Source: Duncaniella dubosii
GTDB lineage: Bacteria; Bacteroidota; Bacteroidia; Bacteroidales; Muribaculaceae
Length of the DNA: 30,504 nt
Direction of reading: 5' to 3'
Assembly: GCF_004803915.1 (NCBI RefSeq)
Contig: NZ_CP039397.1
Span: 1 to 30,504 of the forward strand
The notes beneath the pieces are model-generated. The model was not told where the DNA came from. It saw only the letters and a list, made by a program, of their open reading frames with translations, and did not search any database. Both the position numbers and the translations under genes were made by a program. Below are positions 1 to 8,401 of the stretch, one piece after another (the first letter of the stretch is position 1; the number at the start of each line of letters is the position of its first letter).

Positions 1-1452
1 GTAAGCGATTTCTTCATAAAGTTGCTGAAATTACCATGTCGTTCTTTGACACAAAATTAATGGAGATTTGCTACAACGGATTGGAGATCATACCCGTGTA
101 CAGAACTTCCTCACTGGTCAGGTGCTTAACATCATTTTCACATTCCTAAGCTTCATAATCTTCGGCATTGTTCTCTTCTTTTATAATCCTCTTATTTTCG
201 GAATTTTCGTCACCGGAAGCGTTTGTTACGGACTATGGATAACCTCTTTTTTGAAAAAGCGCAAGGTCCTCGACTATGAACTGTTTGAACAGCAGGCAAA
301 GAATCAGAACAAGACCTATCAGCTAATCACTTCCATGCAAGAGATAAAATTGCAGGACTGTGAGCGCCGCCGCCGTTGGGAATGGGAGGATACGCAAGCT
401 GACCTCTTCAGTGTACAGATGAAATCGCTTAAACTCCAACAGACACAAGAAGCCGGCTCTATTTTTATCAATGAGGTAAAGAATATAATGATTACAGTGC
501 TTGCGGCCACCGCTGTGATAAATTCTCAGATGACACTCGGAGCCATGCTTGCTGTGCAGTATATCATCGGGCAGCTCAACTCTCCGGTGGAGCAGTTCAT
601 GTCGTTCATCTATTCTCTACAGGATGTGAAGATTTCACTTGAACGCATTAATGAAATTCATGAGGGGAGAAATGAAGAATCCGACGGCAATCAGGTATCA
701 AAGTTCGATGACGGAAAATCCATCGACCTTTCCAATGTCGATTTCAAGTATGATCCACACGCTCTCAAAAAGACGCTGACAGATGTGTCATTTGATATAC
801 CAGAAGGAAAAGTAACGGCTATTGTCGGGGCTTCCGGAAGTGGGAAAACTACCCTTATTAAGTTAATGCTGGGCTATTATCCGGTCATGTCCGGCTCAAT
901 CTCAATAGCAGGAAGAAACATAAACGAGTATAATCTAAAATGGTGGCGCCGGCATTGTGGAGTAGTCATGCAAGACGGTGTCATATTTTCAGAATCCATC
1001 GCTCGGAACATAGCAGTGGATGATGGAGATATTGACATAGATCGGCTTGAAAAAGCAGCTAGAATAGCCCATATCCATAATTATATTATGGGGTTACCTC
1101 TGAAATATAATACTCAAATCGGACGCGATGGTGTAGGTCTAAGTCAAGGACAAAAACAGCGAATACTCATTGCCCGAGCAGTCTATAAGAACCCGACTTC
1201 ATATTCCTCGATGAAGCTACAAATGCCCTTGATGCAAAAAATGAGAGAGCTATTGTAGAAAACCTCGATGAATTCTACAAAGGTAGAACTGTTGTCGTTG
1301 TGGCTCATCGCCTGTCAACAGTCAAGAATGCAGACCAAATTATAGTCCTCGATAGAGGTAAAGTTGTGGAGTCCGGCAATCATGCCACTCTTATAGAAAA
1401 GAAAGGGGCATATTATAATCTCGTTAAAAATCAACTTGAATTAGGAAATTGA
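1..1452 (+). pseudogene. 3' part of the peptidase-ABC exporter gene, cut by the contig start and broken by indels
   Basis: This is the first-copy remnant of the exporter that is intact at 17975-20164. It enters the window at about codon 246 and keeps the rest of the membrane domain and the whole ATPase domain. Two single-base deletions near positions 34 and 62 shift the frame at the start. A third near 1193, in a C run, shifts it after the ABC signature motif, so the open frame stops at 1258 instead of 1452. The full-length version shows that the true frame continues through the Walker B motif to a TGA at 1450-1452. The breaks are most likely end-of-contig errors rather than a real pseudogene. 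Confidence 0.88.
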
Positions 1453-1453
1453 T

Positions 1454-1657
1454 ATGGAGGCAGACAAAACTACACATGACAAGATTGAGCTCCGCTCCGA
1501 AAAAGTCCGACAACTCATAGGAGAGATTCCTCCCTCATTAGTCCGATGGGGCATAGCAATCATAACCATTGTTTTCATTGCCCTAATTGCGGCTGTATGT
1601 CTATTGCCATACCCATATTCCAACGGTGAATCCATCCTCCGGCATTTCATCGGATAA
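1454..1657 (+). CDS. HlyD-like small membrane protein (first copy)
   Basis: This is identical in sequence to 20166-20369, where it is described in full: a 67-residue protein resembling only the N-terminal cytoplasmic tail and membrane helix of HlyD-family adaptor proteins. It starts one base after the stop of the exporter gene. Confidence 0.7.
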   Translation: MEADKTTHDKIELRSEKVRQLIGEIPPSLVRWGIAIITIVFIALIAAVCLLPYPYSNGESILRHFIG

Positions 1658-1835
1658 AGGAACATATCTAAATCGACCGTTTTTGAGACTTTTCAGCAAA
1701 CTATCTTCAGATGTAACTATTCATGCCAAACATCGTCTCATAAGCCATCTCAAAATCTACAATCCAAAATAGATCATCTTTACCGAGTTTTGAAATGGAT
1801 AGGCATTTTATCATGGTGATACATACCTTACCCAA

Positions 1836-1888
1836 AAAGACATTTAGCTATAAGTGGATAAAAAATCCACTTATAGCTAAATGTCTTT
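1836..1888. terminator. Bidirectional terminator-like perfect hairpin (first copy)
   Basis: This is an exact inverted repeat with 24-base arms at 1836-1859 and 1865-1888 and a five-A loop. It lies between two converging operons, the peptide/exporter operon on the plus strand and the toxin-antitoxin operon on the minus strand. Both outer ends of the stem are A/T tracts, so either strand gives a hairpin with a short U tail. It probably ends transcription from both sides. Confidence 0.75.
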
Positions 1889-1935
1889 GATACTGTTTCA
1901 AAAAGAATATAAGAAGAACTCTTTAGGTTTTCATA

Positions 1936-2247
1936 TTATAATGATACCACCGCAGGAACCGGGATAGATTGGAACTCCATATCCAAGGCATCCTCAATCT
2001 TACAAATTGTCTCCAAGGATAAATTCTCTTTTCCTTTAAGAATCTTGGAAACATATTGAGGGGTACATCCCATTCTTTGGGCAAGTTCTTTCTGATTGAC
2101 TCCCAAAAAATCCATACGGTCAAGCATTTCCATAGCTATTTTCTGGGAACGTCGAAGCCATCGGCTGTTTTCAAGCCGATAAATAGCATTTTCCCTCCAT
2201 CTTGATGGAGTTGGAGATGCAAAATCTTCCAATCTTTTTCTTTCCAT
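1936..2247 (-). CDS. XRE-family HTH antitoxin-like protein
   Basis: This encodes a 103-residue protein with a central lambda-Cro-type helix-turn-helix at about residues 43-92, visible as NQKELAQRMGCTPQYVSKIL followed by the usual ENLSLETICKIEDAL helix. The basic N-terminus (about residues 1-40) has no fold I recognise. It is the downstream gene of a two-gene operon, 50 bases after a 183-residue protein of a type often paired with XRE regulators in Bacteroidales. Toxin-first order and an XRE partner resemble HigBA-type modules. On a plasmid it would act as DNA-binding antitoxin, autorepressor and segregational stabiliser. The toxin-antitoxin role is inferred from context, while the HTH itself is clear. 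Confidence 0.8.
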   Translation of the reverse strand: MERKRLEDFASPTPSRWRENAIYRLENSRWLRRSQKIAMEMLDRMDFLGVNQKELAQRMGCTPQYVSKILKGKENLSLETICKIEDALDMEFQSIPVPAVVSL

Positions 2248-2297
2248 AATATATAGCTTTTATCTTTGTTCTATCTTTATAACACTTTGACAAGCAT

Positions 2298-2849
2298 TTA
2301 TATCGAGTCCAACTCTATATAATCATCAAAGCTGATGGAATCATACACACTTTCAGCCATCAAGAAATTCCTAACTCTTTCGAGCTTGCGCAACTCTGCC
2401 GCAGTATGTTCTCTTTCTTCCATCTTATGTGTCAACTTTATAGCACCTCCTGTTATAAGGAACTTACCGTCATCAAGTTTTATAGCATAAAGTCTCAACC
2501 ACGACACATGTCTTGATGATGACCTTGGACGAGTCTTCTCTTTATTAAGGACATTCATTCCGGTACTCAGGTTATCCAATGGTCGAAATACTCTATTCAA
2601 ATCATCAACATCCAACATCAAGATTGTTCTTTGTAGAACTTCATTGTCATCTAATGTATCTTGTATTGCCTCATTGATGTTCTCAATAGCAAAGTACTGT
2701 TTCAGATCAGAGGAATGTTCCTGAAAAAATGTCCTCAGCCATATGACATCACTCCACTGGTCGAACAATGTCTCAAGGATATTGTCCGAGTCTCCATCAT
2801 ATCGCACAGCATACAGGTTGCCGTCTTCCGTTATTTTGTCAAATGTCAT
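2298..2849 (-). CDS. Putative toxin of an XRE-linked toxin-antitoxin pair
   Basis: This encodes a 183-residue soluble protein without signal peptide or membrane segment. The sequence type, with LFDQWSDVIWLRTFF near the N-terminus and SWLRLYAIKL followed by a KFLITGGAIKLTHKM stretch toward the C-terminus, resembles a Bacteroidales family that I recall being annotated as a RelE/HigB-like toxin component or left hypothetical. The late Y-A-I-K-L and I-T-G-G-A-I-K-L strands would suit the beta sheet of a RelE-superfamily fold, but I cannot identify catalytic residues. It is the first gene of the operon and reads from a clear Bacteroidetes promoter at 2870-2901. It diverges from the serine recombinase. 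The toxin assignment is inference from pairing and order. Confidence 0.6.
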   Translation of the reverse strand: MTFDKITEDGNLYAVRYDGDSDNILETLFDQWSDVIWLRTFFQEHSSDLKQYFAIENINEAIQDTLDDNEVLQRTILMLDVDDLNRVFRPLDNLSTGMNVLNKEKTRPRSSSRHVSWLRLYAIKLDDGKFLITGGAIKLTHKMEEREHTAAELRKLERVRNFLMAESVYDSISFDDYIELDSI

Positions 2850-2869
2850 TTCTCTAATTTTTATTTCCG

Positions 2870-2901
2870 CAAAGATAGTAAAAGTTTTTTACCTAATCAA
2901 C
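2870..2901 (-). promoter_or_regulatory. Promoter of the toxin-antitoxin operon
   Basis: On the minus strand a TATCTTTG box (plus-strand 2870-2877) fits the Bacteroidetes -7 consensus TAnnTTTG. Twenty bases upstream, at 2898-2901, is GTTG, one base from the TTTG -33 element. Transcription would start about 15 bases before the toxin's short leader. The -33 element lies inside the palindrome at 2895-2914, as expected for autoregulation. Confidence 0.65.
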
Positions 2902-2914
2902 TTATAAGTTGATT
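2895..2914. promoter_or_regulatory. 20-bp perfect palindrome, candidate operator between toxin and recombinase genes
   Basis: The core ATCAACTTATAAGTTGAT (2896-2913) is a perfect palindrome, with one more A/T pair on each side. It overlaps the -33 box of the toxin-antitoxin promoter and lies about 90 bases upstream of the divergent recombinase. A further CCTAATC (2892-2898) is mirrored by GATTAGG (2941-2947). It may be the operator of the XRE protein, or part of a recombination site for the serine recombinase. Confidence 0.5.
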
Positions 2915-3003
2915 TTAGTGTATATCCCATCTTTTAACCTGATTAGGCGGTCTATCTAATCGAATATTTTTATATCTTTATACTAAGCAAGACTACATTA
3001 GAT

Positions 3004-3567
3004 ATGATAATAGGCTACGCAAGAGTATCGACCACCGGGCAGAACCTCGATGGGCAAACAGATCTGCTCACCCAATCCGGATGTGAGCGGATATACAGTG
3101 AGAAGATATCCGGAGTTAAAAAGGAGCGTCCGCAACTTGACAGAATGATGGACTCACTCCGTTCCGGAGACACTGTGATAATAACGGAACTTACCCGGCT
3201 GGGGCGTTCCGTCAAGGAATTGCTCTCAATCATCGAGAGAATACATGAAGCCGGAGCGTCGATAAAATCACTGAGAGAGACATGGCTCGACACCACCACA
3301 CCACAGGGTAATCTGTTGCTCACAATCTTTGCCGGACTCTCACAGTTTGAGAGAGACCTCACACGGCAGCGCACAAGGCAGGGACTTGAAGCTGCGAGGG
3401 CAAGAGGTCGTAAGGGAGGCAGACCAAAGTCTGATGAAAGCAAAGTATCTACCGCTCTGAAGATGTACGACTCAAAGCTGCACTCGATAGATGAGATAAC
3501 CAAGGCAACCGGAATCAGCCGGGCAACCCTTTACAGAGCCATCGACAAACGCAAGAAAACAACATGA
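3004..3567 (+). CDS. Serine recombinase (resolvase/invertase family)
   Basis: This encodes a 187-residue protein of normal length for small serine recombinases. The N-terminal catalytic domain opens with the IIGYARVST motif, placing the nucleophile at Ser9. Further on is the conserved TRLGRS stretch (residues 64-69, with Arg65 and Arg68), followed by LSQFERDLTRQRTRQGL on the long E helix (about 112-128). A GRKGGRPKS linker leads to a C-terminal Hin-like helix-turn-helix (about 162-182). On a plasmid its likely job is resolving multimers into monomers, though inversion or integration cannot be excluded from sequence. It diverges from the toxin gene. A TATCTTTA at 2973-2980 is a possible imperfect -7 element. 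Confidence 0.92.
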   Translation: MIIGYARVSTTGQNLDGQTDLLTQSGCERIYSEKISGVKKERPQLDRMMDSLRSGDTVIITELTRLGRSVKELLSIIERIHEAGASIKSLRETWLDTTTPQGNLLLTIFAGLSQFERDLTRQRTRQGLEAARARGRKGGRPKSDESKVSTALKMYDSKLHSIDEITKATGISRATLYRAIDKRKKTT

Positions 3568-3685
3568 TTCAGCTTGCTGTCCGGCATCGGCTCCAATCAT
3601 GAAAGCGCATCTGTCCTTAACTGGTGTGTATTAGGCTACGCACCTACGGTTTATACGGCGAGCCGACTGTAAGAACGCATTATCC

Positions 3686-5386
3686 CTACATTCGCCTTCC
3701 CCTGCTTTTCTTCGGAGGTTCCTGAGTCTGTCCGGTTTCCGGCTTTTGTGTATGCTGCTTCCTTTTTTCTTCCTCCTGACGCTGCTTTATTCCAAGTGCA
3801 GCCTTCACCTTTGCCCAGATATCCCGGAAGAAATCGGAGATACGCTTACCGCACATGGAGATGAACGAGTCTTCTCCATGACCTTCAATCCTCACGGAGA
3901 TATTATCGGCATATTCCTCCGGAATCCTCTTTCCTGTCGCCGGATCCATAAACGGATATTTCTTCCATGTCAAGGTCTGACCCGAAAGAATGGCATCCTG
4001 ATAATCCGGATCTTTAATCTCAATAGACACAAGTTCCCTTATCAACCGGGCTTCAAGAGGATGTCTGCGTTCAAGTGCGGTCTGTGTACCAGACACGGTC
4101 TCCTTCAACTGTTGCAGTTCCCGTTCCGCCTTCTCTCTTCCGGCTTTCTCATGCCGAGTGGCAGCGGCTTCTCTCTCCAGTGCGGTGGCGTTGCCGGACA
4201 CGAGCAACTTCAGCTCCGCATTCTCCTTTGCAAGCCTCTCCACCTCTTTCTTGGCAAGGAAACTTATCGAGGCGTTGTTTATCCTATCCAATGCCTCCTT
4301 CTCAACCTTGGCAACCTCTTTTTCCCTGCTGTCCGCCGCCTGAAGAAGACGGTCAGCGGACTCGATGCGATCCTCGGCATATTCTCCGGCTTCAGTGTAA
4401 GTGTCGAGCCTGTCCTGCGCCTTCACTATCAACGGAAGAAGGTTGTCGAGCTGCTGCTGTTGCCGGGCTATCTCATTTTTCTTTTCAGTGAGTTCACTCC
4501 TGGTCTCTTTCAGTTCCTTTTCCTGCTCCCGGATCTGACTGTCCTTTTTAAGAATCTCCCTGTTCTTCTCCTTCACCAGATCCTCCTGTCCGGCAAGTTC
4601 CTTGAGCAATTCGTCCAGCCGCCCGCGTTGCAGCTCGTATTGCTCCTTATAATACTGGGCAAGATCCTTGTGCCTGGCAGGACTTCCTTCCTCACCTCTC
4701 TCCAGTCCGAAAGGCGCCATCGCAACAGCATACTCTGTCTGCCGCCTTTTCAGATCCCATTGGGTCATGACATCATCGGCACACAGCCGCAAGGTCTCCA
4801 CTGTCGCCTTTTTCTTGTAGCGGCGTTTCTTCTTCGGGACTTCCTCTCCATTCTTCTCCGCTTTCTCCTTATCCTTGGCGGCTCTCTTTTTTGTAGTCCT
4901 CTGCTTCTTGCTCTCTCCGGACACAACAGGAACAAGAGACACATGAAGGTGCGGAGTCTCCTCGTCCATGTGCAGAACCGCACTCACGATGTTTTCCTTG
5001 CCATGTTCTTTCTGCGCCCACTTGATTGACTCCCGGCACCATTCCATAAGCCTGCCCTGCTCGATGATCTCAGCCATACCCTCTACCGATGCGCTCATGC
5101 GGATCTCGATGCAGCATATCTGACCTTTCCGGATCTTGCGCTCGTATTCATTGCCGTCGGCATCCTTCTGATGACGGACAGCATCAAGCCTTTTCTCGAT
5201 GGCTGCGCTGCGGCCAATCTCCCGGGCTTCCTTTATAAACTCCTTGTTATGTCTGGTAAGGTCTCTGCGCTTGATGTTGTACGGCACATGCTCCGTTCCG
5301 TCCGCCTTCTTCCTCTCGATATGGGTGGAGTAGGACACCGGTGGACCGTAGCATTTCTCATAATGGCAGACTGTATAGTGGCTCAT
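3686..5386 (-). CDS. MobV-family relaxase (plasmid mobilisation protein)
   Basis: This encodes a 566-residue Mob/Pre-type relaxase. The N-terminal domain (about 1-230) carries the metal-binding three-histidine motif seen as HMDEETPHLH (His139, His146, His148), preceded by conserved RMSAS near 96-100. The middle (about 245-445) is a long charged heptad-like region predicted to be coiled coil, typical of MobV proteins. The C-terminal tail is rich in K, R, Q and E. It would nick one strand at oriT and lead it through a type IV secretion channel supplied in trans, as no conjugation pore genes are present. The probable oriT lies just upstream at 5387-5767, with a DUF3408-like gene beyond it on the same strand. 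A 427-codon open frame on the opposite strand is a shadow. Confidence 0.92.
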   Translation of the reverse strand: MSHYTVCHYEKCYGPPVSYSTHIERKKADGTEHVPYNIKRRDLTRHNKEFIKEAREIGRSAAIEKRLDAVRHQKDADGNEYERKIRKGQICCIEIRMSASVEGMAEIIEQGRLMEWCRESIKWAQKEHGKENIVSAVLHMDEETPHLHVSLVPVVSGESKKQRTTKKRAAKDKEKAEKNGEEVPKKKRRYKKKATVETLRLCADDVMTQWDLKRRQTEYAVAMAPFGLERGEEGSPARHKDLAQYYKEQYELQRGRLDELLKELAGQEDLVKEKNREILKKDSQIREQEKELKETRSELTEKKNEIARQQQQLDNLLPLIVKAQDRLDTYTEAGEYAEDRIESADRLLQAADSREKEVAKVEKEALDRINNASISFLAKKEVERLAKENAELKLLVSGNATALEREAAATRHEKAGREKAERELQQLKETVSGTQTALERRHPLEARLIRELVSIEIKDPDYQDAILSGQTLTWKKYPFMDPATGKRIPEEYADNISVRIEGHGEDSFISMCGKRISDFFRDIWAKVKAALGIKQRQEEEKRKQHTQKPETGQTQEPPKKSRGRRM

Positions 5387-5767
5387 ATATTTTCAGTGGA
5401 AGGTGGACGGAAACGGCCGGGAAGGGATGCAAGGGGAACGGCGGCCGCAGAGCTGTTCCCTTTGCCGGAGAGTGCAGAGAGAGGGTCACTCTCTGCCCGG
5501 GGGTGACGGGGGCTGGAAGCCCTTGTCCGAGGGTCCGGGAAGGGTCATCCCGGCGGTGGGGTTCAAAGGGGAGAGGACACTCCCCTTGTGGGGGTTGTAG
5601 GGGGCGAAGCCACATGCCTTAATAGGGTTAAATATAGCATCCCAACGGAGTGGATGCGGTGGCTTCGCCAATATTTTGCCCTATTAAGCTATGGCAAATT
5701 TTTCAAATTTGCTCTCGTGCAAGCGATGGAACCGCCTGAAACAACTGACCTCCGGAGGATACCTGTG
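5387..5767. other. Probable oriT region: 381-bp gene-free, hairpin-rich stretch
   Basis: This gap between the relaxase start and its small partner gene is far richer in GC than its surroundings, up to about 5610. Inverted repeats seen directly: CAGAGAG/CTCTCTG within about 5467-5487; an 11-bp pair GGCGAAGCCAC (5603-5613) and GTGGCTTCGCC (5659-5669); a 10-bp pair CTTAATAGGG (5618-5627) and CCCTATTAAG (5679-5688); a 6-bp pair GCATCC (5637-5642) and GGATGC (5652-5657); and GCAAATTT (5694-5701) with AAATTTGC (5705-5712). The 11- and 10-bp pairs are interleaved. MobV relaxases usually nick close upstream of their own gene, so this is the best oriT candidate. I cannot place the nick. Confidence 0.6.
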
Positions 5768-6250
5768 CTATTCCTCGACCTTGCCGTATCCCATTTTGAC
5801 ACGGTTACTCACAAGCAAATACCCACTGAAAAAGCGGTCGAGTATGTTGTTGATTGTAGATGTGATCGTAGCGTGTGGGACACCACTTCCGGCGTTCATA
5901 TCCTTGATCATCTTCACGAACTTCGGGGCGATTGGAACCTGCGGGAACTTCATCGAGGAAGATCGGTACACCATAGGGGAGATATATCCCTCTATGAAAT
6001 CAGCTTCTGTTGTTTCCAAAACAGTTCCGCGCTTTGACAGCACGAACAGAGCCTCTGCCTCACTTGCCAACTTCGGGCCTTCAGGGGGTGAAAGCAGGCT
6101 CAAATTCAATGTGTTTTCCATAGCATATATAGTTCTCTCGGAGAATATGCCATCCTTGTTCATCTCTATCTCAATGACCTTTCTTGGATCTTTCTCAAAA
6201 GATTTTCTGACTGCTAAAAGATCAACCTTTTCTTCTTCTGTTTCATCCAT
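5768..6250 (-). CDS. DUF3408-like mobilisation accessory protein
   Basis: This encodes a 160-residue protein with an acidic N-terminus. Its C-terminal part (about 103-144) looks like strand-helix-helix: FPQVPIA, then PKFVKMIKDMN, then ATITSTINNILDRFFSGY. This resembles the C-terminus of DUF3408 proteins, ribbon-helix-helix-like partners of Bacteroidetes mobilisation and conjugation genes. It lies upstream of the relaxase on the same strand, separated from it by the probable oriT, which suits a relaxosome accessory DNA-binding protein. The family match is from memory of the pattern and is not strong. A plasmid copy-control or partition role is an alternative. Confidence 0.55.
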   Translation of the reverse strand: MDETEEEKVDLLAVRKSFEKDPRKVIEIEMNKDGIFSERTIYAMENTLNLSLLSPPEGPKLASEAEALFVLSKRGTVLETTEADFIEGYISPMVYRSSSMKFPQVPIAPKFVKMIKDMNAGSGVPHATITSTINNILDRFFSGYLLVSNRVKMGYGKVEE

Positions 6251-6401
6251 TGATAAAGCATTTGTTATTTGTTTTGAAAATTCATATTTCTGAAAATTAT
6301 TTTACCTGAAAATTCTGGCGTAAATATTTTCCTTACAAATAACATTCATACTATGGTTATGGTTCTTGAAGGTAACTATGAAACGGACTCGCAAGCCAAG
6401 C

Positions 6402-6425
6402 AATAAAACAATATATTGTTTTATT
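6402..6425. terminator. 24-bp perfect AT-rich palindrome after the replication gene
   Basis: The palindrome spans 6402-6425 and is centred between 6413 and 6414, starting AATAAAACAAT on each strand. It begins 20 bases past the stop of the minus-strand replication gene and is followed on both strands by A/T runs. A related TTTTATTGTTTTA element sits between it and the stop codon. The position suits a terminator for the rep transcript. With so few G/C pairs it could equally be a protein-binding site for the downstream DUF3408-like gene. The rest of 6251-6401 shows nothing I recognise. Confidence 0.45.
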
Positions 6426-6444
6426 TATTTAATGTTTTATTGTT

Positions 6445-8124
6445 TTAGTGGTTTAGTAATTCCTGCACGACAGAATCCCACCACCGGGTAACAGTAGGTC
6501 TGGAGAGTCCTGTTTCCCGGGCACACAAAGATTTATTCTTGCTGTCCGGATTTTTAGTACGCCACTCCTTAACAAGTCTAGCATGAGAACTGCTATCGAT
6601 AGTGGCTTTTTTCCTCCCACTACCGTCTCTCCAGTTTCCATCAGGATAAGAGATATTATCCCTGACAAAATTCATGAGTTTAATATGTTTCTCACGTCCT
6701 CTATTATTGCGCTTATTTCGCTCTATCCTTATACCTGTGGTCGTTTCAATAACTCTAATCGGCCACTTGTTATATTCCTCGTCATACGCTCTCATGGCAT
6801 CTTTAACATCATCTTCCGTGAAGGGATTATCCACTGTCTCAGTCTTACGGTCAAAAGCCGGAACCAAGGAAATAGCATCCGCAAGGACTTCATCACGGGA
6901 AACACCACATTTGACAGCATAAACTACCAATGTAAGAATGCACCAGTACCGATGATGCACTTCCACCTGCTGACCGTCTTTAAGGATATTCAACCACCAA
7001 TCATATAATCCACGATTGAGTTGCCACTTCTTGCCTACCCTGCGGCGTCCTATAACACGTGAAGCATACCATTCCGGCCATCGTTCCTGCGCCTCTTTCA
7101 GCGTCACACGGGACGGATTATGCGGAGTTTTGTCTGTCAACTGTCCGATTTCTTCATCAGACAATCCGAAAGCACGCCCTAAAAAACTGTTCAATTCCTC
7201 CGGCGTGTGCATGGGCGCGGAACGGTTCCAAAATGCCCGGATAGGTTTGCCGAACTTTGTCTTGGTTCCCGGCACACGGAATCCCTGCACTACACTCTGA
7301 ACCTGCGCTCTCTCCGCACCAAGTTTTGACACGAGCCACACAATCTTGGTCAAACCTCGTTTCATCTTATTCAACGCATCAAGGCGAGTAGCGAACATTT
7401 CGATTGGACGCTTCAACAGGTAATACACATGAATCCCATGCCCTGAATTGACTATGATATTGGCAACCGGATAAACCCCTGTTGTCATACCTCGCAACAA
7501 CATCCTCACCTCATGCATACTCACACCGTCAAGATCTATAGCAAAGGCATAAAGAAACCGAGCGTTCCTATAAGAGTTGGTACGTCCCACATAAGTCACC
7601 GGAGACAATATCGCAAAGTCGCGCCCATTTAGGAAACTCAGACTCTCACCATCATCCTTCAACAACAACCTATGTCTGTTCTTCTTTCCATCCTTGTAGA
7701 AGACCACAGGATTATATCTCCACATACGATAACCACTATAGTCTATCTTCTCTGACTGTACATCATCTGAATTGGAGGACTCTGACCTCAAAGCTTTGTT
7801 CCGGATCTTCTGCTTCAACCACAACTGGTATTCATAACTCTGTACTTCCTCAAAAGGAATAATCCCCTCACCCTGTTCAAAGGCTTTCCTCTCAAACAAC
7901 AACTCGACAAACTCATCAGGATAAAGCTCTGACAATTCATAATGCTCCCCACACTGAAGATAATCGGATTTACGCTCAAACTCCTGCTCCAACACATCCA
8001 CAGAAATACGGTTCAGCCGACCATGATAATCCGACCAAGCCTGAAGAAACTCCCGGTACTCATCCGCAGGAAGAGTATCGAAATCAAAATTATTCAAGTC
8101 AACCTTACTAAAATCTATACTCAT
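6445..8124 (-). CDS. Replication initiation protein with AEP primase-like domain
   Basis: This encodes a 559-residue soluble protein. The middle has the hallmarks of the archaeo-eukaryotic primase fold: an acidic pair in FAIDLDGV (Asp197, Asp199) and, about 30 residues on, NSGHGIHVYYLL with His232, followed by a basic RVPGTKTKFGKP stretch near 283-294. The region about 384-450 is helical, like PriCT-type extensions of plasmid and phage primases. The last 28 residues form an HTH (ETGLSRPTVTRWW). No separate Rep gene is visible, so I infer that this is the plasmid initiator/primase. It has its own strong promoter with an internal palindrome, a hairpin leader, and an AT-rich stretch beyond that could be the origin. 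Initiator function is inferred. Confidence 0.75.
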   Translation of the reverse strand: MSIDFSKVDLNNFDFDTLPADEYREFLQAWSDYHGRLNRISVDVLEQEFERKSDYLQCGEHYELSELYPDEFVELLFERKAFEQGEGIIPFEEVQSYEYQLWLKQKIRNKALRSESSNSDDVQSEKIDYSGYRMWRYNPVVFYKDGKKNRHRLLLKDDGESLSFLNGRDFAILSPVTYVGRTNSYRNARFLYAFAIDLDGVSMHEVRMLLRGMTTGVYPVANIIVNSGHGIHVYYLLKRPIEMFATRLDALNKMKRGLTKIVWLVSKLGAERAQVQSVVQGFRVPGTKTKFGKPIRAFWNRSAPMHTPEELNSFLGRAFGLSDEEIGQLTDKTPHNPSRVTLKEAQERWPEWYASRVIGRRRVGKKWQLNRGLYDWWLNILKDGQQVEVHHRYWCILTLVVYAVKCGVSRDEVLADAISLVPAFDRKTETVDNPFTEDDVKDAMRAYDEEYNKWPIRVIETTTGIRIERNKRNNRGREKHIKLMNFVRDNISYPDGNWRDGSGRKKATIDSSSHARLVKEWRTKNPDSKNKSLCARETGLSRPTVTRWWDSVVQELLNH

Positions 8125-8144
8125 AATCTAAAATTTTGAACAGA

Positions 8145-8167
8145 GGGGCACTCGTTCCTCGTGCCCC
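8145..8167 (-). promoter_or_regulatory. Hairpin in the leader of the replication gene
   Basis: GGGGCAC (8145-8151) and GTGCCCC (8161-8167) form a 7-bp all-strong stem with a nine-base loop, just 21 bases before the rep start codon and inside the transcribed leader. A seven-base G run (C run in the mRNA) lies beside it at about 8173-8179. It could modulate rep translation and so copy number. An antisense RNA was not identified. Confidence 0.45.
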
Positions 8168-8214
8168 AGTGTGGGGGGGCGTATATTATCAATGAAATTT
8201 CTTTTACACTTTTG

Positions 8215-8246
8215 CAAAGATACTACATTCCTCGGATTAATCCAAA
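8215..8246 (-). promoter_or_regulatory. Consensus promoter of the replication gene with a palindrome in its spacer
   Basis: Read on the minus strand, TTTG (plus 8243-8246) is followed after exactly 20 bases by TATCTTTG (plus 8215-8222). This is a full match to the Bacteroidetes TTTG/TAnnTTTG promoter. The spacer contains GGATTAATCC (8234-8243), a perfect 10-bp palindrome beside the -33 box, a likely operator for autoregulation. Transcription would start about 85 bases before the gene. Confidence 0.75.
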
Positions 8247-8252
8247 TTTCAC

Positions 8253-8389
8253 CACTAATTAAATAATTACCACTATCACTAATTATATTATTCAATAATT
8301 AGCGACAGCTGCTGTTTCCCATATGATTAGAATAGTCTTAGTAGAAAACACTAAAATGGTAAAACACTATTTCAGTAATTCAATAATTA
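8253..8389. repeat. AT-rich repeat region upstream of parA (candidate origin or partition site)
   Basis: Two copies of CACTAATTA lie at 8253-8261 and 8277-8285, 24 bases apart. TTCAATAATTA occurs at 8291-8301 and 8379-8389, the second preceded by the overlapping variant TTCAGTAATTC at 8371-8381. The same 11-mer recurs inverted at 9224-9234 between parA and its partner gene. The repeats lie between the divergent rep and parA genes, where a plasmid partition site, operator or iteron origin would be expected. Apart from the promoters and the rep leader hairpin, the 316 bases from 8125 to 8440 hold nothing else I can see. Confidence 0.5.
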
Positions 8390-8401
8390 TTATTATCTTT
8401 G
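8370..8401 (+). promoter_or_regulatory. parA promoter
   Basis: TATCTTTG at 8394-8401 is a full -7 match. TTTC at 8370-8373, 20 bases upstream, is one base off the -33 TTTG. The spacer holds the repeat TTCAATAATTA (8379-8389), suggesting repression by the partition protein. The start codon is 39 bases further on. Confidence 0.7.

Noticed and set aside
68..1258. A stand-alone 396-residue ABC ATPase starting at 68.
   Set aside because: It is the exporter gene cut by the contig start and by three single-base deletions. The intact version is at 17975-20164.
1587..1772. An open frame overlapping the end of the HlyD-like stub, considered as a frameshifted continuation of the adaptor.
   Set aside because: Its sequence does not resemble any HlyD domain I know, and both copies of the region agree, so no frameshift error is indicated.
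1836..1888. The long perfect inverted repeat as one end of an insertion sequence.
   Set aside because: There is no transposase or matching distant end. Its place between converging operons fits a terminator.
3746..5029. A 427-codon open frame on the plus strand inside the relaxase gene (again at 22458-23741).
   Set aside because: It is antisense to a clear MobV relaxase and its product is leucine/phenylalanine/proline-rich low-complexity sequence, as expected from the complement of coiled-coil codons.
5171..5622. Several open frames on both strands across the relaxase start and the GC-rich gap.
   Set aside because: They lack stop codons because the DNA is GC rich. None looks like a protein family or has a promoter.
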